Shown in pieces: positions 7,383-16,606 of a DNA stretch of 64,000 bases. The stretch comes from Novosphingobium sp. SG919. Its GTDB lineage: Bacteria > Pseudomonadota > Alphaproteobacteria > Sphingomonadales > Sphingomonadaceae. The stretch covers positions 124,001-188,000 of the forward strand of contig NZ_JABCNG010000001.1 of the NCBI RefSeq assembly GCF_012932495.1, given 5' to 3'. The notes under the pieces were generated by a model that was not told the DNA's origin, did not search any database, and worked only from the letters and a program-made list of their open reading frames with translations. The position numbers and the translations under genes were made by a program. The first letter of the stretch is position 1; every line of letters starts with the position of its first letter.

Positions 7383-9128
7383 ATGAAACTCGACCATATC
7401 CCGCTCGACAAGCTCTACGTCGACAAGACCAACATGCGCTTTGGCCGCAAGGCCCCCGATGTCTCCGACCTCCTGCCGACCATCCGCGCGCGCGGCGTCA
7501 TCCAGGCGCTGCTGGTCCGCCCGCCCGACCCGGATGGCCGCTGCGGCATCGTCGCGGGCAGCCGCCGCTTTCACGGCAGCCGCATCGTCGCGGACGAACG
7601 GCGGGAAGCCGGTGACATCGATCCCGATGCGCTGCTCCTGCCGTGCGCGATCCTCGAGGAGGGCGACGATGCCGCCGCCATCGAGGCCTCGATGATCGAG
7701 AACATGGCCCGGCTCGATGCCGACGAAGTGCGGCAATGGGAAAGCTTCGCCCGGTTGGTCAGGGAAGGGCGGAGTGCCGCCGAGATTGCCCTCACGTTCG
7801 GCTTGCCCGAACTCTCCGTCCGGCGCGTCCTCGCGCTCGGCAACCTGCTCCCGCGCATCCGCGAGCTCTACCGCGCCGAGCGGATCGACCGCGTCACGGT
7901 GCGACACCTGACGCTGGCCAGCAAGAGCCAGCAAAAGGCCTGGCTGTTCGGCGGCCAGTCGATCCCGGTGCGCTTCGCGTTGTTCGACCTGGCTGATTTC
8001 GGCGGCGCGACCATCGCCGATCTGTTCGGCGAGGATCGCTACTTCACCGACCCCGATGCGTTCTGGGCCGCGCAGCATGCGGCGATTGCCGCCGCGCGCG
8101 ATGCCTATTGCGCCGCAGGCTGGGCCGATGTCGTCGTGATCCCGCCCACCGAGCACTTCCACGCCTGGGAATACGAGAAGGCCGCAAAGCGCAAGGGCGG
8201 GCGGGTCTACATCGATGTGCGCGCAACCGGCGAAGTGACGTTCCACGAAGGCTACATGACCCGGGCCGAAGCCCGCCGGATCGCGCGTGGCGAAGCGGCC
8301 CTCTTGCCCGAGGCGCGCAAGCCGTCCCGTCCCGAACTGACCTCCACGCTCCAGACTTATGTCGACCTGCACCGCCATGCGGCGGTGCGGGCCGCGCTGA
8401 TCGGTCAGCCCGGCCTGGCCCTGCGCCTCATGGTCGCCCACGCCATCGTCGGCTCGCCGCTGTGGAGCGTTCGGCCCGAACCGCAGGCAACGCGCCATGA
8501 TGCCGTCCGCGAAAGCATCGCAACCGCTCGCGCCGAAGCGGTGTTTGGCGCCGAGCGGCGGGTGGTTCTCGACACGCTGGGCCTTGCTGCCGAAGAACCG
8601 ACCGTCACCGGCGGCAACGGCGACGACTATGGCGTGGCCGGACTGTTCCTGCGTCTGGTCGCCCTGCCGGACGCGGCCGTGATGCGCGTCCTGCCCATCG
8701 TCATCGGCGAAACCCTCGCGGCCGGTTCGGCGGCGGTCGAGGCCGTGGGCGGCGAACTCGGCATTGCCATGGCCGACTGGTGGCAAGCCGATGACGCCTT
8801 CTTCACGCTGCTGCGCGACCGGGACGTGCTGGGCCGGATCACGGCAGAGGTGGCCGGCGAGGTGGTTGCCGCTGCCAACGCGGGCGAGAAGGCAAAGACG
8901 CTCAGGCAGATCATCGCCGACCATCTCACCGGCGCGCAAGGCCGGGACAAGGTCGCGCGCTGGGTGCCGCGCTGGATGCAGTTCCCGCCCTCGGCCTATA
9001 CCGAGCGCGGCGGCGTCGGCACGGTTGCCGCCCATGCCCGGGTCGTCGCCGCGCGCCACATGGCTCGTGGCGATGGTTCGGCAGAGCCGGAGGCGGATGG
9101 AGAACAGCCGCTGCCCGAGGCGGCGTGA
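7383..9128 (+). CDS. ParB/RepB-type partition protein of an integrative element
   Basis: 581 aa. The N-terminal ParB nuclease-like fold has the conserved order IPLDKLYVDKTNMR, then GVIQALLVRP and GIVAGSRRFHGSRI. It is followed by the IEASMIENMARLDADEVRQWESF box and a KorB-like HTH (SAAEIALTFGLPELSVRRVLALG, residues about 135-160). The long C-terminal half (about 380 aa) is typical of the form found in integrative elements rather than chromosomal ParB. No parA gene is adjacent. The gene probably acts in element maintenance or regulation. Confidence 0.88.
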   Translation: MKLDHIPLDKLYVDKTNMRFGRKAPDVSDLLPTIRARGVIQALLVRPPDPDGRCGIVAGSRRFHGSRIVADERREAGDIDPDALLLPCAILEEGDDAAAIEASMIENMARLDADEVRQWESFARLVREGRSAAEIALTFGLPELSVRRVLALGNLLPRIRELYRAERIDRVTVRHLTLASKSQQKAWLFGGQSIPVRFALFDLADFGGATIADLFGEDRYFTDPDAFWAAQHAAIAAARDAYCAAGWADVVVIPPTEHFHAWEYEKAAKRKGGRVYIDVRATGEVTFHEGYMTRAEARRIARGEAALLPEARKPSRPELTSTLQTYVDLHRHAAVRAALIGQPGLALRLMVAHAIVGSPLWSVRPEPQATRHDAVRESIATARAEAVFGAERRVVLDTLGLAAEEPTVTGGNGDDYGVAGLFLRLVALPDAAVMRVLPIVIGETLAAGSAAVEAVGGELGIAMADWWQADDAFFTLLRDRDVLGRITAEVAGEVVAAANAGEKAKTLRQIIADHLTGAQGRDKVARWVPRWMQFPPSAYTERGGVGTVAAHARVVAARHMARGDGSAEPEADGEQPLPEAA

Positions 9129-9317
9129 TGGGGGCGGGCGGGAGGCATCCCGCCCGCCTTTCCCCTGCCGGAAATTTGCGCCGCGCGGCCTCGCCCAAAG
9201 GGCTCGGCCGCGCGGCGATGATGTGTTCGCACCCGCGCTGGATCAGCCGGTGCGGGCGCTTTATGCTGGACCGGCGGCGCTGGCGACGGGCGCGCGCGAG
9301 GGCACGGGAGAGCGGCG

Positions 9318-9746
9318 ATGAAGCGGACGGACACCACGGAAATCGCGATGCGGATCGTGATCGACCGGCCCGTACCCGGCGTGCGGCACAGTCTGCAATC
9401 CAAAGATGGCCATCCGCTGGACGCCGCACAGTCCAGCGAGGGGGAAGCGCTTGCGTTCGACTTCGCCGTGCGCGTCGGACCCGGCCCCAGGTTCTTTGGT
9501 GATCAGGTGCGCGCCGAAGGGCCCATCCGACGCTTCGTCTATGTGCGCGTGGGCCAGGCGGCCGGCGATCCTGCCTCGCCCTGGTCGCGCCGGATGAAGA
9601 TCGACATCCACGATATCGCGCCGGAGCTGCTCGCGCGCGCGAAGCAAGGTGGGATCATCGTCTCCACCGTCTGTGGCACCGGCAAGGATGGCAGCCCCGC
9701 TTGCGCCACGGTCCCCGTGCTGCACCGGGTGCTTGTCGCGCGCTAG
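9318..9746 (+). CDS. DUF5990 family protein
   Basis: 142 aa. The pattern MRIVIDRPVPGVRHSLQ, then FDFAVRVGPG, GPIRRFVYVRVGQ, SPWSRRMKI and the Cys-containing GTGKDGSPACATVPV resembles what I remember of DUF5990. It has no signal peptide or membrane segment. Its role is unknown. It lies between parB and the DUF736 gene. Confidence 0.7.
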   Translation: MKRTDTTEIAMRIVIDRPVPGVRHSLQSKDGHPLDAAQSSEGEALAFDFAVRVGPGPRFFGDQVRAEGPIRRFVYVRVGQAAGDPASPWSRRMKIDIHDIAPELLARAKQGGIIVSTVCGTGKDGSPACATVPVLHRVLVAR

Positions 9747-10099
9747 GCTGCCGAAACCGGCCGCACGCAGAGCCTGGGAGCGTTCCCCGACGGGCCTTTC
9801 CTGAACGGGGATGGGCTGCTCTATCGTGCCAGCGGGCGGGTCCCTTTTTCGCCTGGCCAATGCCGCCCCTGGCCTCTCTTCATGGCTGGTCTGGCGGCGT
9901 GCGCGCCTTGTCCGTGCAACGGCTTCGCCCCGGTTTCTTCCCCGCCCTGGCGGGCTCCTCGCGGGCCAAGAAACAGGAGCTATGCCGTCCTGCGCTGGCG
10001 CTGCGGCCGTCCCGGTGCACGGCGGCGCGACGCCGCCCGATCGACCGCCATCGAGGCCGCATCGGGCGGCACTCGGATAGGCGAAAAAGGAGATATACC
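9747..10099. other. Non-coding spacer before DUF736 gene (353 bp)
   Basis: Open frames exist but none looks like a protein. The stretch ends with the ribosome binding site AAAAGGAGATATACC directly before the DUF736 start. Confidence 0.5.
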
Positions 10100-10399
10100 A
10101 TGGCACAGATCGGCAGTTTCACCCGCAACGAGGACGGCGTCTACAACGGGGAAATCCGCACCCTGACCCTGCGCGCCAAGGCCACGATCCGGCCGGTCGA
10201 GCGCGAGCACGACAAGGCCCCCGACCACCGCGTCAGCGCCGGTGGCGTCGAGTTCGGGGCGGGCTGGACCAAGACCGCGCGCGAGACGGGCACCGACTAT
10301 CTCAGCCTCAAGCTCGACGACCCTTCGCTTCCCGCGCCGATCTACGCGACGCTGACCCCAGGCGAAGGCGGCGCCTTCAAGCTCATCTGGTCGCGCTGA
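10100..10399 (+). CDS. DUF736 family protein
   Basis: 99 aa with the family signature from the first residue: MAQIGSFTRNEDGVYNGEIRT..., AGGVEFGAGWTKTARETG, YLSLKLDDPSLPAPIYATL. A strong AAGGAG precedes the start by 7 nt. DUF736 proteins are near-universal companions of conjugative and integrative elements in alphaproteobacteria; their biochemical role is not known. The isolated strong ribosome binding site suggests high expression. Confidence 0.92.
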   Translation: MAQIGSFTRNEDGVYNGEIRTLTLRAKATIRPVEREHDKAPDHRVSAGGVEFGAGWTKTARETGTDYLSLKLDDPSLPAPIYATLTPGEGGAFKLIWSR

Positions 10400-10559
10400 G
10401 CCCAACGATCCCCGCGCCGGACGCGGCGCGGGGATGCGGCGGCCCCTGTGTCGAATATGCAGGGGCCGATTGCGACACTCCCCGCGCAGTGTCGGTCCCC
10501 GCATCCTCGATATCGCGAACCGGCTGTTCCGGCTCGCATCGATCGAAGGATAGCGACCC

Positions 10560-10790
10560 ATGACAGAAGACGACCAGATCGCCCGGGCGGCGCGCGCCAA
10601 GCGCGGCTCGCCTTTCCTCAACACCGAGCAGGCGGCGGCCTACCTCAAGATTTCCGCGCTGCTGCTGCGGCGCATGCGCCGCAACGGCACCGGCCCGGTG
10701 TTCCGCCGCCATTGCCGCTACGTCCAGTACCATATCGACGATCTCGATGCCTGGTCGCGCGCGCAGAGCTCGCGGGGACTTGCCAAGTGA
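10560..10790 (+). CDS. Helix-turn-helix (excisionase-like) protein
   Basis: 76 aa with a MerR/excisionase-type HTH: FLNTEQAAAYLKISALLLRRMRRNG, then PVFRRHCRYVQYHIDDLDAW. Proteins of this size and type regulate or direct excision of integrative elements. Its stop overlaps the GTG start of traF, so it is translated with the transfer genes. Confidence 0.85.
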   Translation: MTEDDQIARAARAKRGSPFLNTEQAAAYLKISALLLRRMRRNGTGPVFRRHCRYVQYHIDDLDAWSRAQSSRGLAK

Positions 10791-11368
10791 GCGGGCGTCG
10801 CAACGCGGCACCGGATGCGCCGCTGCTCGCCTGGGGCGAGGCGCTGCGTGCGCGCAAGCAAGCGCGCCGGCGGCAGTGCCGCCGCCTGTTTGTGCTGGGT
10901 CTGGGGAGCGGACTGGTCGTGGGATCGGCCCTGCTCCCGCCCGTGCCGTGTCTCGTCTGGAACGCCAGCGCGAGCGCACCGGTCGGGCTCTACTGGCTCA
11001 GTCCCGGTACCTCCGCTGCAACCGGCGACATGGTGGTGGCGCGCGTGCCCGAACCGTTCCGCACGCTCGCCGCTACCCGACGCTATCTGCCCCGCAACGT
11101 CCCTCTCGTGAAGCGTGTCGCGGCGGAGGCGGGTGATAGGGTCTGCGCGCGCGGTGTCGAGGTCTTGGTCAATGGCAGGCCAGTCGCCACGCGCCAGCAA
11201 CGCGATGCCCTGGGCCGGGTTCTGCCGTGGTGGCAGGGCTGTCGCGTGCTGCGGCTTGAGCAGGTCTTCCTGTTGATGGACAGCGCGGATTCGTTCGATG
11301 GGCGCTATTTCGGGGTGAGCGAGGGCGTCGATCTCATCGGCAAGGCGCGGCTGCTGTGGCGCCGCTGA
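10787..11368 (+). CDS. traF: Conjugal transfer signal peptidase TraF (S26 family)
   Basis: 193 aa from a GTG overlapping the upstream stop. One transmembrane segment lies at about 42-62 (LFVLGLGSGLVVGSALL). The catalytic Ser is in ASAPVGLYWLSP and the catalytic Lys in VPLVKRVAA, as in S26 peptidases. RP4 TraF processes the pilin TrbC. No pilin or trb gene is visible in this window, so its substrate is missing or located elsewhere. Confidence 0.88.
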   Translation: MSGRRNAAPDAPLLAWGEALRARKQARRRQCRRLFVLGLGSGLVVGSALLPPVPCLVWNASASAPVGLYWLSPGTSAATGDMVVARVPEPFRTLAATRRYLPRNVPLVKRVAAEAGDRVCARGVEVLVNGRPVATRQQRDALGRVLPWWQGCRVLRLEQVFLLMDSADSFDGRYFGVSEGVDLIGKARLLWRR

Positions 11369-11991
11369 GATGGGCTTTGGCGCTCCTGGCTTTGGCCGCG
11401 CAGGGCTCGGCAAGGGCTGAACCTGCCGGCCAGGACGTGTCACCCACCATCGCCGCCTGGCGGCCCTACACGCGCGAAGCCTCGCGGCGTTTCGGGGTGC
11501 CCCTGGCCTGGATCGAGCAGGTGATGCAGGCGGAAAGCCGGGGGCGCACCGTCCAGGGCGGCCGCCCGATCCGCTCGCGGGCCGGGGCCATCGGGCTCAT
11601 GCAACTGATGCCCGCGACCTGGTCGGCCATGCGCGCGCGGCTCGGGCTTGGCCCCGATCCCGACGACCCACGCGACAACATCCTCGCCGGTACGTTCTTT
11701 CTTCGGCTGCTATATGACCACTTCGGCTATCCTGGGCTCTTCGCGGCCTACAATGCGGGACCAGCGCGCTATGCCGCCTACCTGGCGGGCGGTAAGCGCT
11801 TGCCGCCCGAAACCATCGGCTATCTCGCCAGTGTCGCACCACAGACGCAAGGGCCGTGGCAGGGCTCGGCAACGGCACGGCCTTCGGACGGGCTCTTTGC
11901 CATCCGCCGGCTCCCGGCATCGCTGCCTGCCATGGGCGCCGCGACACCGTCCCAAGCCTCGCTCTTTGTCGCCCTGTCGCAGGGGCAATGA
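11356..11991 (+). CDS. Lytic transglycosylase, SLT type
   Basis: 211 aa starting at a GTG inside the end of traF (13-bp overlap). Residues 1-22 are a signal peptide (LRWALALLALAAQGSARA). The SLT fold follows: WIEQVMQAESRGRTV with the catalytic Glu, then AGAIGLMQLMPATW, NILAGTFFLRLLYDHFG and LFAAYNAGPARY. It would open peptidoglycan for the transfer channel. Coupling to traF supports a conjugation role. Confidence 0.9.
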   Translation: MAPLRWALALLALAAQGSARAEPAGQDVSPTIAAWRPYTREASRRFGVPLAWIEQVMQAESRGRTVQGGRPIRSRAGAIGLMQLMPATWSAMRARLGLGPDPDDPRDNILAGTFFLRLLYDHFGYPGLFAAYNAGPARYAAYLAGGKRLPPETIGYLASVAPQTQGPWQGSATARPSDGLFAIRRLPASLPAMGAATPSQASLFVALSQGQ

Positions 11992-12232
11992 CCGGCGCAC
12001 GCTGGGGCGGGGGAGTGGCCACATCTCAAGGATCTGAAAGGATCCTGCGCGCCAGTGCGGCGCGGGTGCTGCTTTGTCTTTCTCATTTGCATTGCCCCCG
12101 AAATCACTGCCTCTGAGCTGCGCCGTTCCGGCAGTTGTCGTCGTTCCTTGGCGCTAGCGGGATGAGGTCTTGTTCGGCACCTGCTAGCGTTTTGTGCTTG
12201 GCAAAGCGCCGTTTTCCCGCGATTCTGCACCC

Positions 12233-13156
12233 ATGAAGAGCGACCTCGACCATCTGCCTGCCAGCAAGCAGCGCGACCTGGACCGCGTGGTCCAGATCCT
12301 GTTCGAGGAGTTCGCCGCCGCGCACGAGAACGCCACCGCACGGCGGCGCCGGGGGCGTATTCTCAAAGTCATTCTCTACGGCAGCCATGCGCGTGGCGGC
12401 TGGGTGGACGAGCCCCATACCGCCAAAGGCTACGTCTCGGATTTCGACCTGCTGGTGATTGTCAATCAGAAGGAACTGACCGACCGCGCCGCCCACTGGA
12501 CCGCTGCCGACCAGCGACTGATCGAGGAAAAGATCGCCGGCACGCTGCGCACGCCCGCCAATTTCGTCGTCCATACGTGGCAGGAAGTCGGCGATGGCCT
12601 TGCCCATGGGCGCTACTTCTTCATGGACATCGCCCGCGACGGCGTCCTGCTGTTCGAGGCCGACGACAGGCCCTTGCCAGAACCCAAGCCGAAGACGCCA
12701 GAGCAGGCGCTCGCCATGGCGCAGGAATACTTCGACGAGTGGTTTCCAGGTGCAATGCGCCGGTACGATTTCGTTCGCTTTGGTTTGGAAAAAGGGCACC
12801 TCAAGGAAACCGCCTTTGAGCTTCATCAAACTGCTGAAAGTCTTTACCACTGCGTCCTATTAGTCCGCACCTTCTACACCCCACACAACCACAATTTGGC
12901 CTTTCTGCGCACGCAGGCCGAGGGGTTGGACATACGCCTCGTTGATGCTTGGCCGCGCGATACACGGCGCGAGCGGGCATTGTTCGAGAAGCTGAAGGAC
13001 GCCTACGTCAAGGCGCGCTATTCCAAGCACTACAGCATCTCGAAAGAGGATTTGCTGTGGCTCGCAGGCCGGGTCGAGAAGCTCGGCCAACTCGTGCAGG
13101 AAGTCTGCCAGGAGCGGTTGGCGCTGCTCGCTGCGGAAGTCCGCGAGGCAGGCTAA
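12233..13156 (+). CDS. Fused minimal nucleotidyltransferase-HEPN protein
   Basis: 307 aa from the ATG at 12233. Residues about 40-95 carry the nucleotidyltransferase signature GSHARGGW and the acidic pair in SDFDLLVIV. The C-terminal half is a HEPN domain with the RNase-type R-x5-H motif in RTFYTPHNH, preceded by ETAFELHQTAESLYHCVLL. MNT and HEPN are usually separate toxin-antitoxin partners in which the nucleotidyltransferase adenylylates the HEPN RNase; here they are one polypeptide. The gene lies between the transglycosylase and the relaxase, a place for cargo, with no strong ribosome binding site. Confidence 0.85.
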   Translation: MKSDLDHLPASKQRDLDRVVQILFEEFAAAHENATARRRRGRILKVILYGSHARGGWVDEPHTAKGYVSDFDLLVIVNQKELTDRAAHWTAADQRLIEEKIAGTLRTPANFVVHTWQEVGDGLAHGRYFFMDIARDGVLLFEADDRPLPEPKPKTPEQALAMAQEYFDEWFPGAMRRYDFVRFGLEKGHLKETAFELHQTAESLYHCVLLVRTFYTPHNHNLAFLRTQAEGLDIRLVDAWPRDTRRERALFEKLKDAYVKARYSKHYSISKEDLLWLAGRVEKLGQLVQEVCQERLALLAAEVREAG

Positions 13157-13201
13157 CTCGTTAGGCGAGGGGAGGTTCTTCGCTGCCTTGCCGAGGGCCC
13201 A

Positions 13202-13564
13202 TCAAGCGTCCTCGCGCAACTCAATATCGAGCGTCACTTGCGGCACTTGCTCTTCACCAGCCTTGGCCTCCGGCTGCTGCGTCTGCGTGCCGCCGGACAG
13301 CGTGATCCTAGCAATGTTCCCGTCCAAATCGAGTGCCTCGCCCAACCCGTGAGGGGTAATCCTGATCGTCAGCGTACCCTCATTGACGATGCCGAAACGG
13401 CACGCATGGCCGCCCGGAATCCAGCGTCCAAGCACCAATGTTCCATCTGAAAACGCCAGCGAAAACCCTTCGACAATCCTGCCTGCCGATACGTCCAAGA
13501 CCGTCTCGATGTCCCCCGACAATTGCAGGCGATGTCCCGCTTTGGCTTCGATCCGGATGGCCAT
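13202..13564 (-). CDS. Hypothetical beta-rich protein
   Basis: 120 aa from the ATG at 13564 (GAGG 8 nt upstream); an earlier ATG at 13588 would add eight residues. The sequence alternates beta-prone stretches (RLQLSGDIETVLDV, GFSLAFSDGTLVLGRW, RFGIVNEGTLTIRITPHGL) and ends in an acidic tail. No family is recognised. It is convergent with the HEPN-MNT gene, 46 bp apart, and may be part of the same cargo. Confidence 0.6.
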   Translation of the reverse strand: MAIRIEAKAGHRLQLSGDIETVLDVSAGRIVEGFSLAFSDGTLVLGRWIPGGHACRFGIVNEGTLTIRITPHGLGEALDLDGNIARITLSGGTQTQQPEAKAGEEQVPQVTLDIELREDA

Positions 13565-13922
13565 AGACCGGTCCTCATAGCGACTCATCTGACCAGGCTT
13601 GCATAGAACGTGTCGCGAACATCAGGAAGGGCGATGATGGTCGAAGAGAGGGTGGCGGGCAGAGGTTGGCAGGAAGAAAGGCTATGGCAAGATAAAGGCC
13701 CCTATCTCGCGATGGGGACTAAGCTGTTGTCTGCACGTCGTTTTGTTTGGAGGTAGGCGGGGTATGCGCCACGTGACTCGCGCCGGTCGCGAGATTCGTG
13801 CCGAAGAAACCGTTTCCCTGCAGGCATTTGCCGCGAGACAAAGGTGGAGGCCCTTGCAGCCTCGCGCGCGCCACCCCTGATTGCTGGTTCCGGCAGGAAT
13901 ATCCAGCATCAAGGAAGCGGCA
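13565..13922. other. Relaxase upstream region; candidate oriT zone (358 bp)
   Basis: No supported gene. Transfer origins of this relaxase class usually lie next to the relaxase gene. A short interrupted palindrome CCCC-TATCTCGCGAT-GGGG is visible near 13698-13716 and a GC-rich stretch near 13830-13875. No nick site can be assigned from sequence alone. Confidence 0.35.
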
Positions 13923-15872
13923 ATGGACGATGGGTTCGACGTTTGGCTGGGTCACATCGGCAAGGAACGGCCCATGCGCCATGACCTGCGCCGCGCGGTC
14001 AACCAGGCCGGTGGTTCGCGCGTGGCGAAGGGGCAGGCCAAGCCCCGCTTTACCGGCGCCCGGACCGGGCGCGGCGTCGCTGCTGGACGGATGCTTGCCG
14101 GTGCGCCGCGTCAGGTAGGCGCGGGCACCCGCCGCGTGGTGGTGAAAGCCCGCTTCGTGAAGCTTGCCGGCAAGGGGTTGAAAGCGGCAAGCGCGCACCT
14201 GGCCTACCTGCAGCGCGACGGCACCACGCGCGAAGGTGAGCGCGGTAAGCTGTATGGGCCGGACAATGACCATGCCGACGGCAAGGCTTTCCTTGAACGC
14301 GGGGCTGGTGATCGCCACCAGTTCCGCTTCATCGTCGCGCCCGAGGACGGCGAGCAATATGCGGATCTGAAGCCGGTGACCCGTCGGCTGATGGAGCAGA
14401 TGGAGAAGGATCTTGGCACCCGCCTCGAGTGGGTGGCGGTCGATCACTTCAACACCGGCCATCCTCATACCCATATCGTCGTGCGTGGCGTCGACGAGGC
14501 AGGCAAGAACCTCGTCATCGCCCGCGACTACATCAGCCAAGGCATCGCCGCGCGTGCCTCCGAAATCGTCAGCCGTGACCTTGGGCCTCGCACCGAGCAT
14601 GAGATCGCCGTAGCTAACGCACGCGAGGTGACGCAGGAGTGCTTCACCCGCATAGACCGCCGCCTGCTGCGCGATCTCGACGGACAGGGGCTGGCTTCCG
14701 CATGGCATGCCGACCCGGCCGAGCAAGCCTTGCGCGCCGCGCGCCTGGGCACGCTGCACGCGATGGGCCTTGCGGAGAAGGAGGGCAAGGGTCGCTACCG
14801 CCTCAATGACGACCTGGAAGCCACGCTGCGGGCGATGGGCAAGCGCGGCGACATCATCGCCACCATGCACGAGCGGCTGCGCGGCCACCCCGAAGTCCTT
14901 CCCCAGGACTATGCGATCTACGCCCCCGCCGAGCGCAAGGCCATTGTTGGACGCGTGCTCGACCGTGGTCTCTCCGACGAGCATGGCGATCGCCATTACC
15001 TGATCGTCGAGGCGACCGATGGGTGCACGCATTTCGTCGATCTCGGGCACGATCTGGCGGAAGGGGCGATGAAGGATCGGCTGGTCCGGGTGTCTCCGAC
15101 ACCGGTGGCGGTGCGGCCTGCCGACAAGGCCATCGCCGAAGTCGCCGGCGCGAACGGTGGGCGTTACAGCGTGGACCTTCACCTGGCGCATGATCCTTCC
15201 GCTACCGATCGCTTTGCCCAGGCCCACGTGCGCCGTCTCGAAGCCCTGCGACGGGATGGCGCGGCCGTACAGCGCGAGCCCAATGGCACCTGGACGGTCG
15301 GCCCGGATTACCTCAGCGAAGCGCTTCGCCATGAAGAGCGGCAAGCGCTCCGGCGCCCGGTCACCATCGCGGTGCTGGCCGACCGGCCGCTCGAACAGCT
15401 GATCCATCACGATGGCGAGACCTGGCTCGACCGCCAGTGCGTCGCGACCAACCCCGAGCGGCTGCAAGGGCGCATCGGCACCACGATCGGCCAGTCGCTG
15501 CAGCAGCGGCGGCAATGGCTGATTGAGCAGGGCCTGGCGGTGCAGGAGGGGGATACGATCCGCTATCGGGCCAATTTGCTGGCGACGCTCCGCCAGCGCG
15601 AACTGAACCGTGTCGGAGCCCAGCTCGCGCAGGAGCTTGGCTTGCAGTTCACGCCGCAGCAGGGCAACCATGTCGAGGGCACCTACCAGCGCGCCATTGC
15701 CATAGGCGGCGAAAAGTTCGCCGTGATCGCCAAATCACGCGAGTTCACGCTGGTCCCGTGGCGTCCGGTTCTGGAGAAGCAACTGGGTCGTCAGGTCACC
15801 GGGACCATCGAGCGCGGCGGCAGCATTGACTGGACCTTTGGGCGGCAACGTTCGGGGCCGCAGATCGGCTGA
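13923..15872 (+). CDS. DUF3363-type relaxase (VirD2/TraI-like)
   Basis: 649 aa from the ATG at 13923 (AAGGA 8 nt upstream). The relaxase core lies in the first 260 residues, with ASAHLAYLQRDG near 105, HQFRFIVAPEDG near 145 and the metal-binding three-His motif in HPHTHIVVRG near 183. The DUF3363 C-terminus includes FVDLGHDLAEG and ends GGSIDWTFGRQRSGP. It would nick oriT and lead the transferred strand. It is full-length, so mobilisation by a helper conjugation system is plausible. Confidence 0.93.
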   Translation: MDDGFDVWLGHIGKERPMRHDLRRAVNQAGGSRVAKGQAKPRFTGARTGRGVAAGRMLAGAPRQVGAGTRRVVVKARFVKLAGKGLKAASAHLAYLQRDGTTREGERGKLYGPDNDHADGKAFLERGAGDRHQFRFIVAPEDGEQYADLKPVTRRLMEQMEKDLGTRLEWVAVDHFNTGHPHTHIVVRGVDEAGKNLVIARDYISQGIAARASEIVSRDLGPRTEHEIAVANAREVTQECFTRIDRRLLRDLDGQGLASAWHADPAEQALRAARLGTLHAMGLAEKEGKGRYRLNDDLEATLRAMGKRGDIIATMHERLRGHPEVLPQDYAIYAPAERKAIVGRVLDRGLSDEHGDRHYLIVEATDGCTHFVDLGHDLAEGAMKDRLVRVSPTPVAVRPADKAIAEVAGANGGRYSVDLHLAHDPSATDRFAQAHVRRLEALRRDGAAVQREPNGTWTVGPDYLSEALRHEERQALRRPVTIAVLADRPLEQLIHHDGETWLDRQCVATNPERLQGRIGTTIGQSLQQRRQWLIEQGLAVQEGDTIRYRANLLATLRQRELNRVGAQLAQELGLQFTPQQGNHVEGTYQRAIAIGGEKFAVIAKSREFTLVPWRPVLEKQLGRQVTGTIERGGSIDWTFGRQRSGPQIG

Positions 15873-15944
15873 GCCGTCAAAGCACCCGTCGGGATACCGG
15901 AGAGGGTCTGTTGCCAAGCCTATGCGCCGCGCATCATCGCCGGC

Positions 15945-16367
15945 ATGCAAACGCGCAAGACCCGCCACCAGTTCTACCTGCCAGACCATCTTTCGGCGCG
16001 GCTGGATGCCATGGCTGCAGAGCCAGGGGCGTCGAAGACGACGATTCTGAGCAAGGCGCTCGGCGCATGGTTTGAGCAAGCCTGCGACGAGCAAACAGGC
16101 GCGCAATTCGGCAAAGCGCTTTCCCGGCAGGTGCGCGCCGTCGAGCGGCTCGAGCAACGGCTCGATTACCTGACCGAAGTGCTGGGCCTGTTCGTGCGGC
16201 ACCAACTGACGCTGACCGCGCATCATCCCGCCTTCGATGCCGAGACGCAGCGCTTGGGCCAGCGCCGCTACGACCAATTCGTCAGGACGGCGGGTGAACT
16301 GGCTGCGCGAAAGGTTAAACCCCAGGCCAAGGCCGCCCCATCCAACAGCCAGGAGAACGAGCCATGA
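15945..16367 (+). CDS. CopG/ribbon-helix-helix protein, relaxosome-type
   Basis: 140 aa. The N-terminus is a ribbon-helix-helix (TRHQFYLPDHLSARLDAMA, then ASKTTILSKALGAWFEQA), followed by a coiled-coil-like region (RAVERLEQRLDYLTEVLGLF) and a basic tail. Small RHH proteins next to relaxases bind oriT and regulate the transfer genes. Its stop overlaps the next start (ATGA). Confidence 0.82.
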   Translation: MQTRKTRHQFYLPDHLSARLDAMAAEPGASKTTILSKALGAWFEQACDEQTGAQFGKALSRQVRAVERLEQRLDYLTEVLGLFVRHQLTLTAHHPAFDAETQRLGQRRYDQFVRTAGELAARKVKPQAKAAPSNSQENEP

Positions 16368-16588
16368 GCATTCCCTTCGGGCAGGCCAAGCCCGCTTCCT
16401 ACAGAGTCGATCCGCTGACGGTCCGAATTCCCGAGGCGTGCCGCCTCACCGGCATCGGCCGTTCGAAGCTCTACGAGCTCATTACCGACGGCAGCATCGA
16501 GATCGTCAAGGTCGGGGGCATGACGCTCATCCCCTTCGAGAGCCTGAAGCGGCTGATTGCTGTTGGTCGCGAAGGGCATGGGCTATGA
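16364..16588 (+). CDS. AlpA/excisionase-like HTH protein
   Basis: 74 aa with a single HTH: LTVRIPEACRLTGIGRS, then KLYELITDGSIEIVKVGG and MTLIPFESLKRLI. In related elements this gene lies next to the integrase. Here the neighbour is the chromosomal nnrD gene, and no integrase follows, so this end of the element appears to be deleted or to lie at the element boundary. Confidence 0.82.
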   Translation: MSIPFGQAKPASYRVDPLTVRIPEACRLTGIGRSKLYELITDGSIEIVKVGGMTLIPFESLKRLIAVGREGHGL

Positions 16589-16606
16589 CAAGGCGGATGA
16601 TTCAGT

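Noticed and set aside
6633..9059. 808-aa leftward frame opposite DUF2958 and parB
   Set aside because: No recognisable protein; both + strand genes have clear families.
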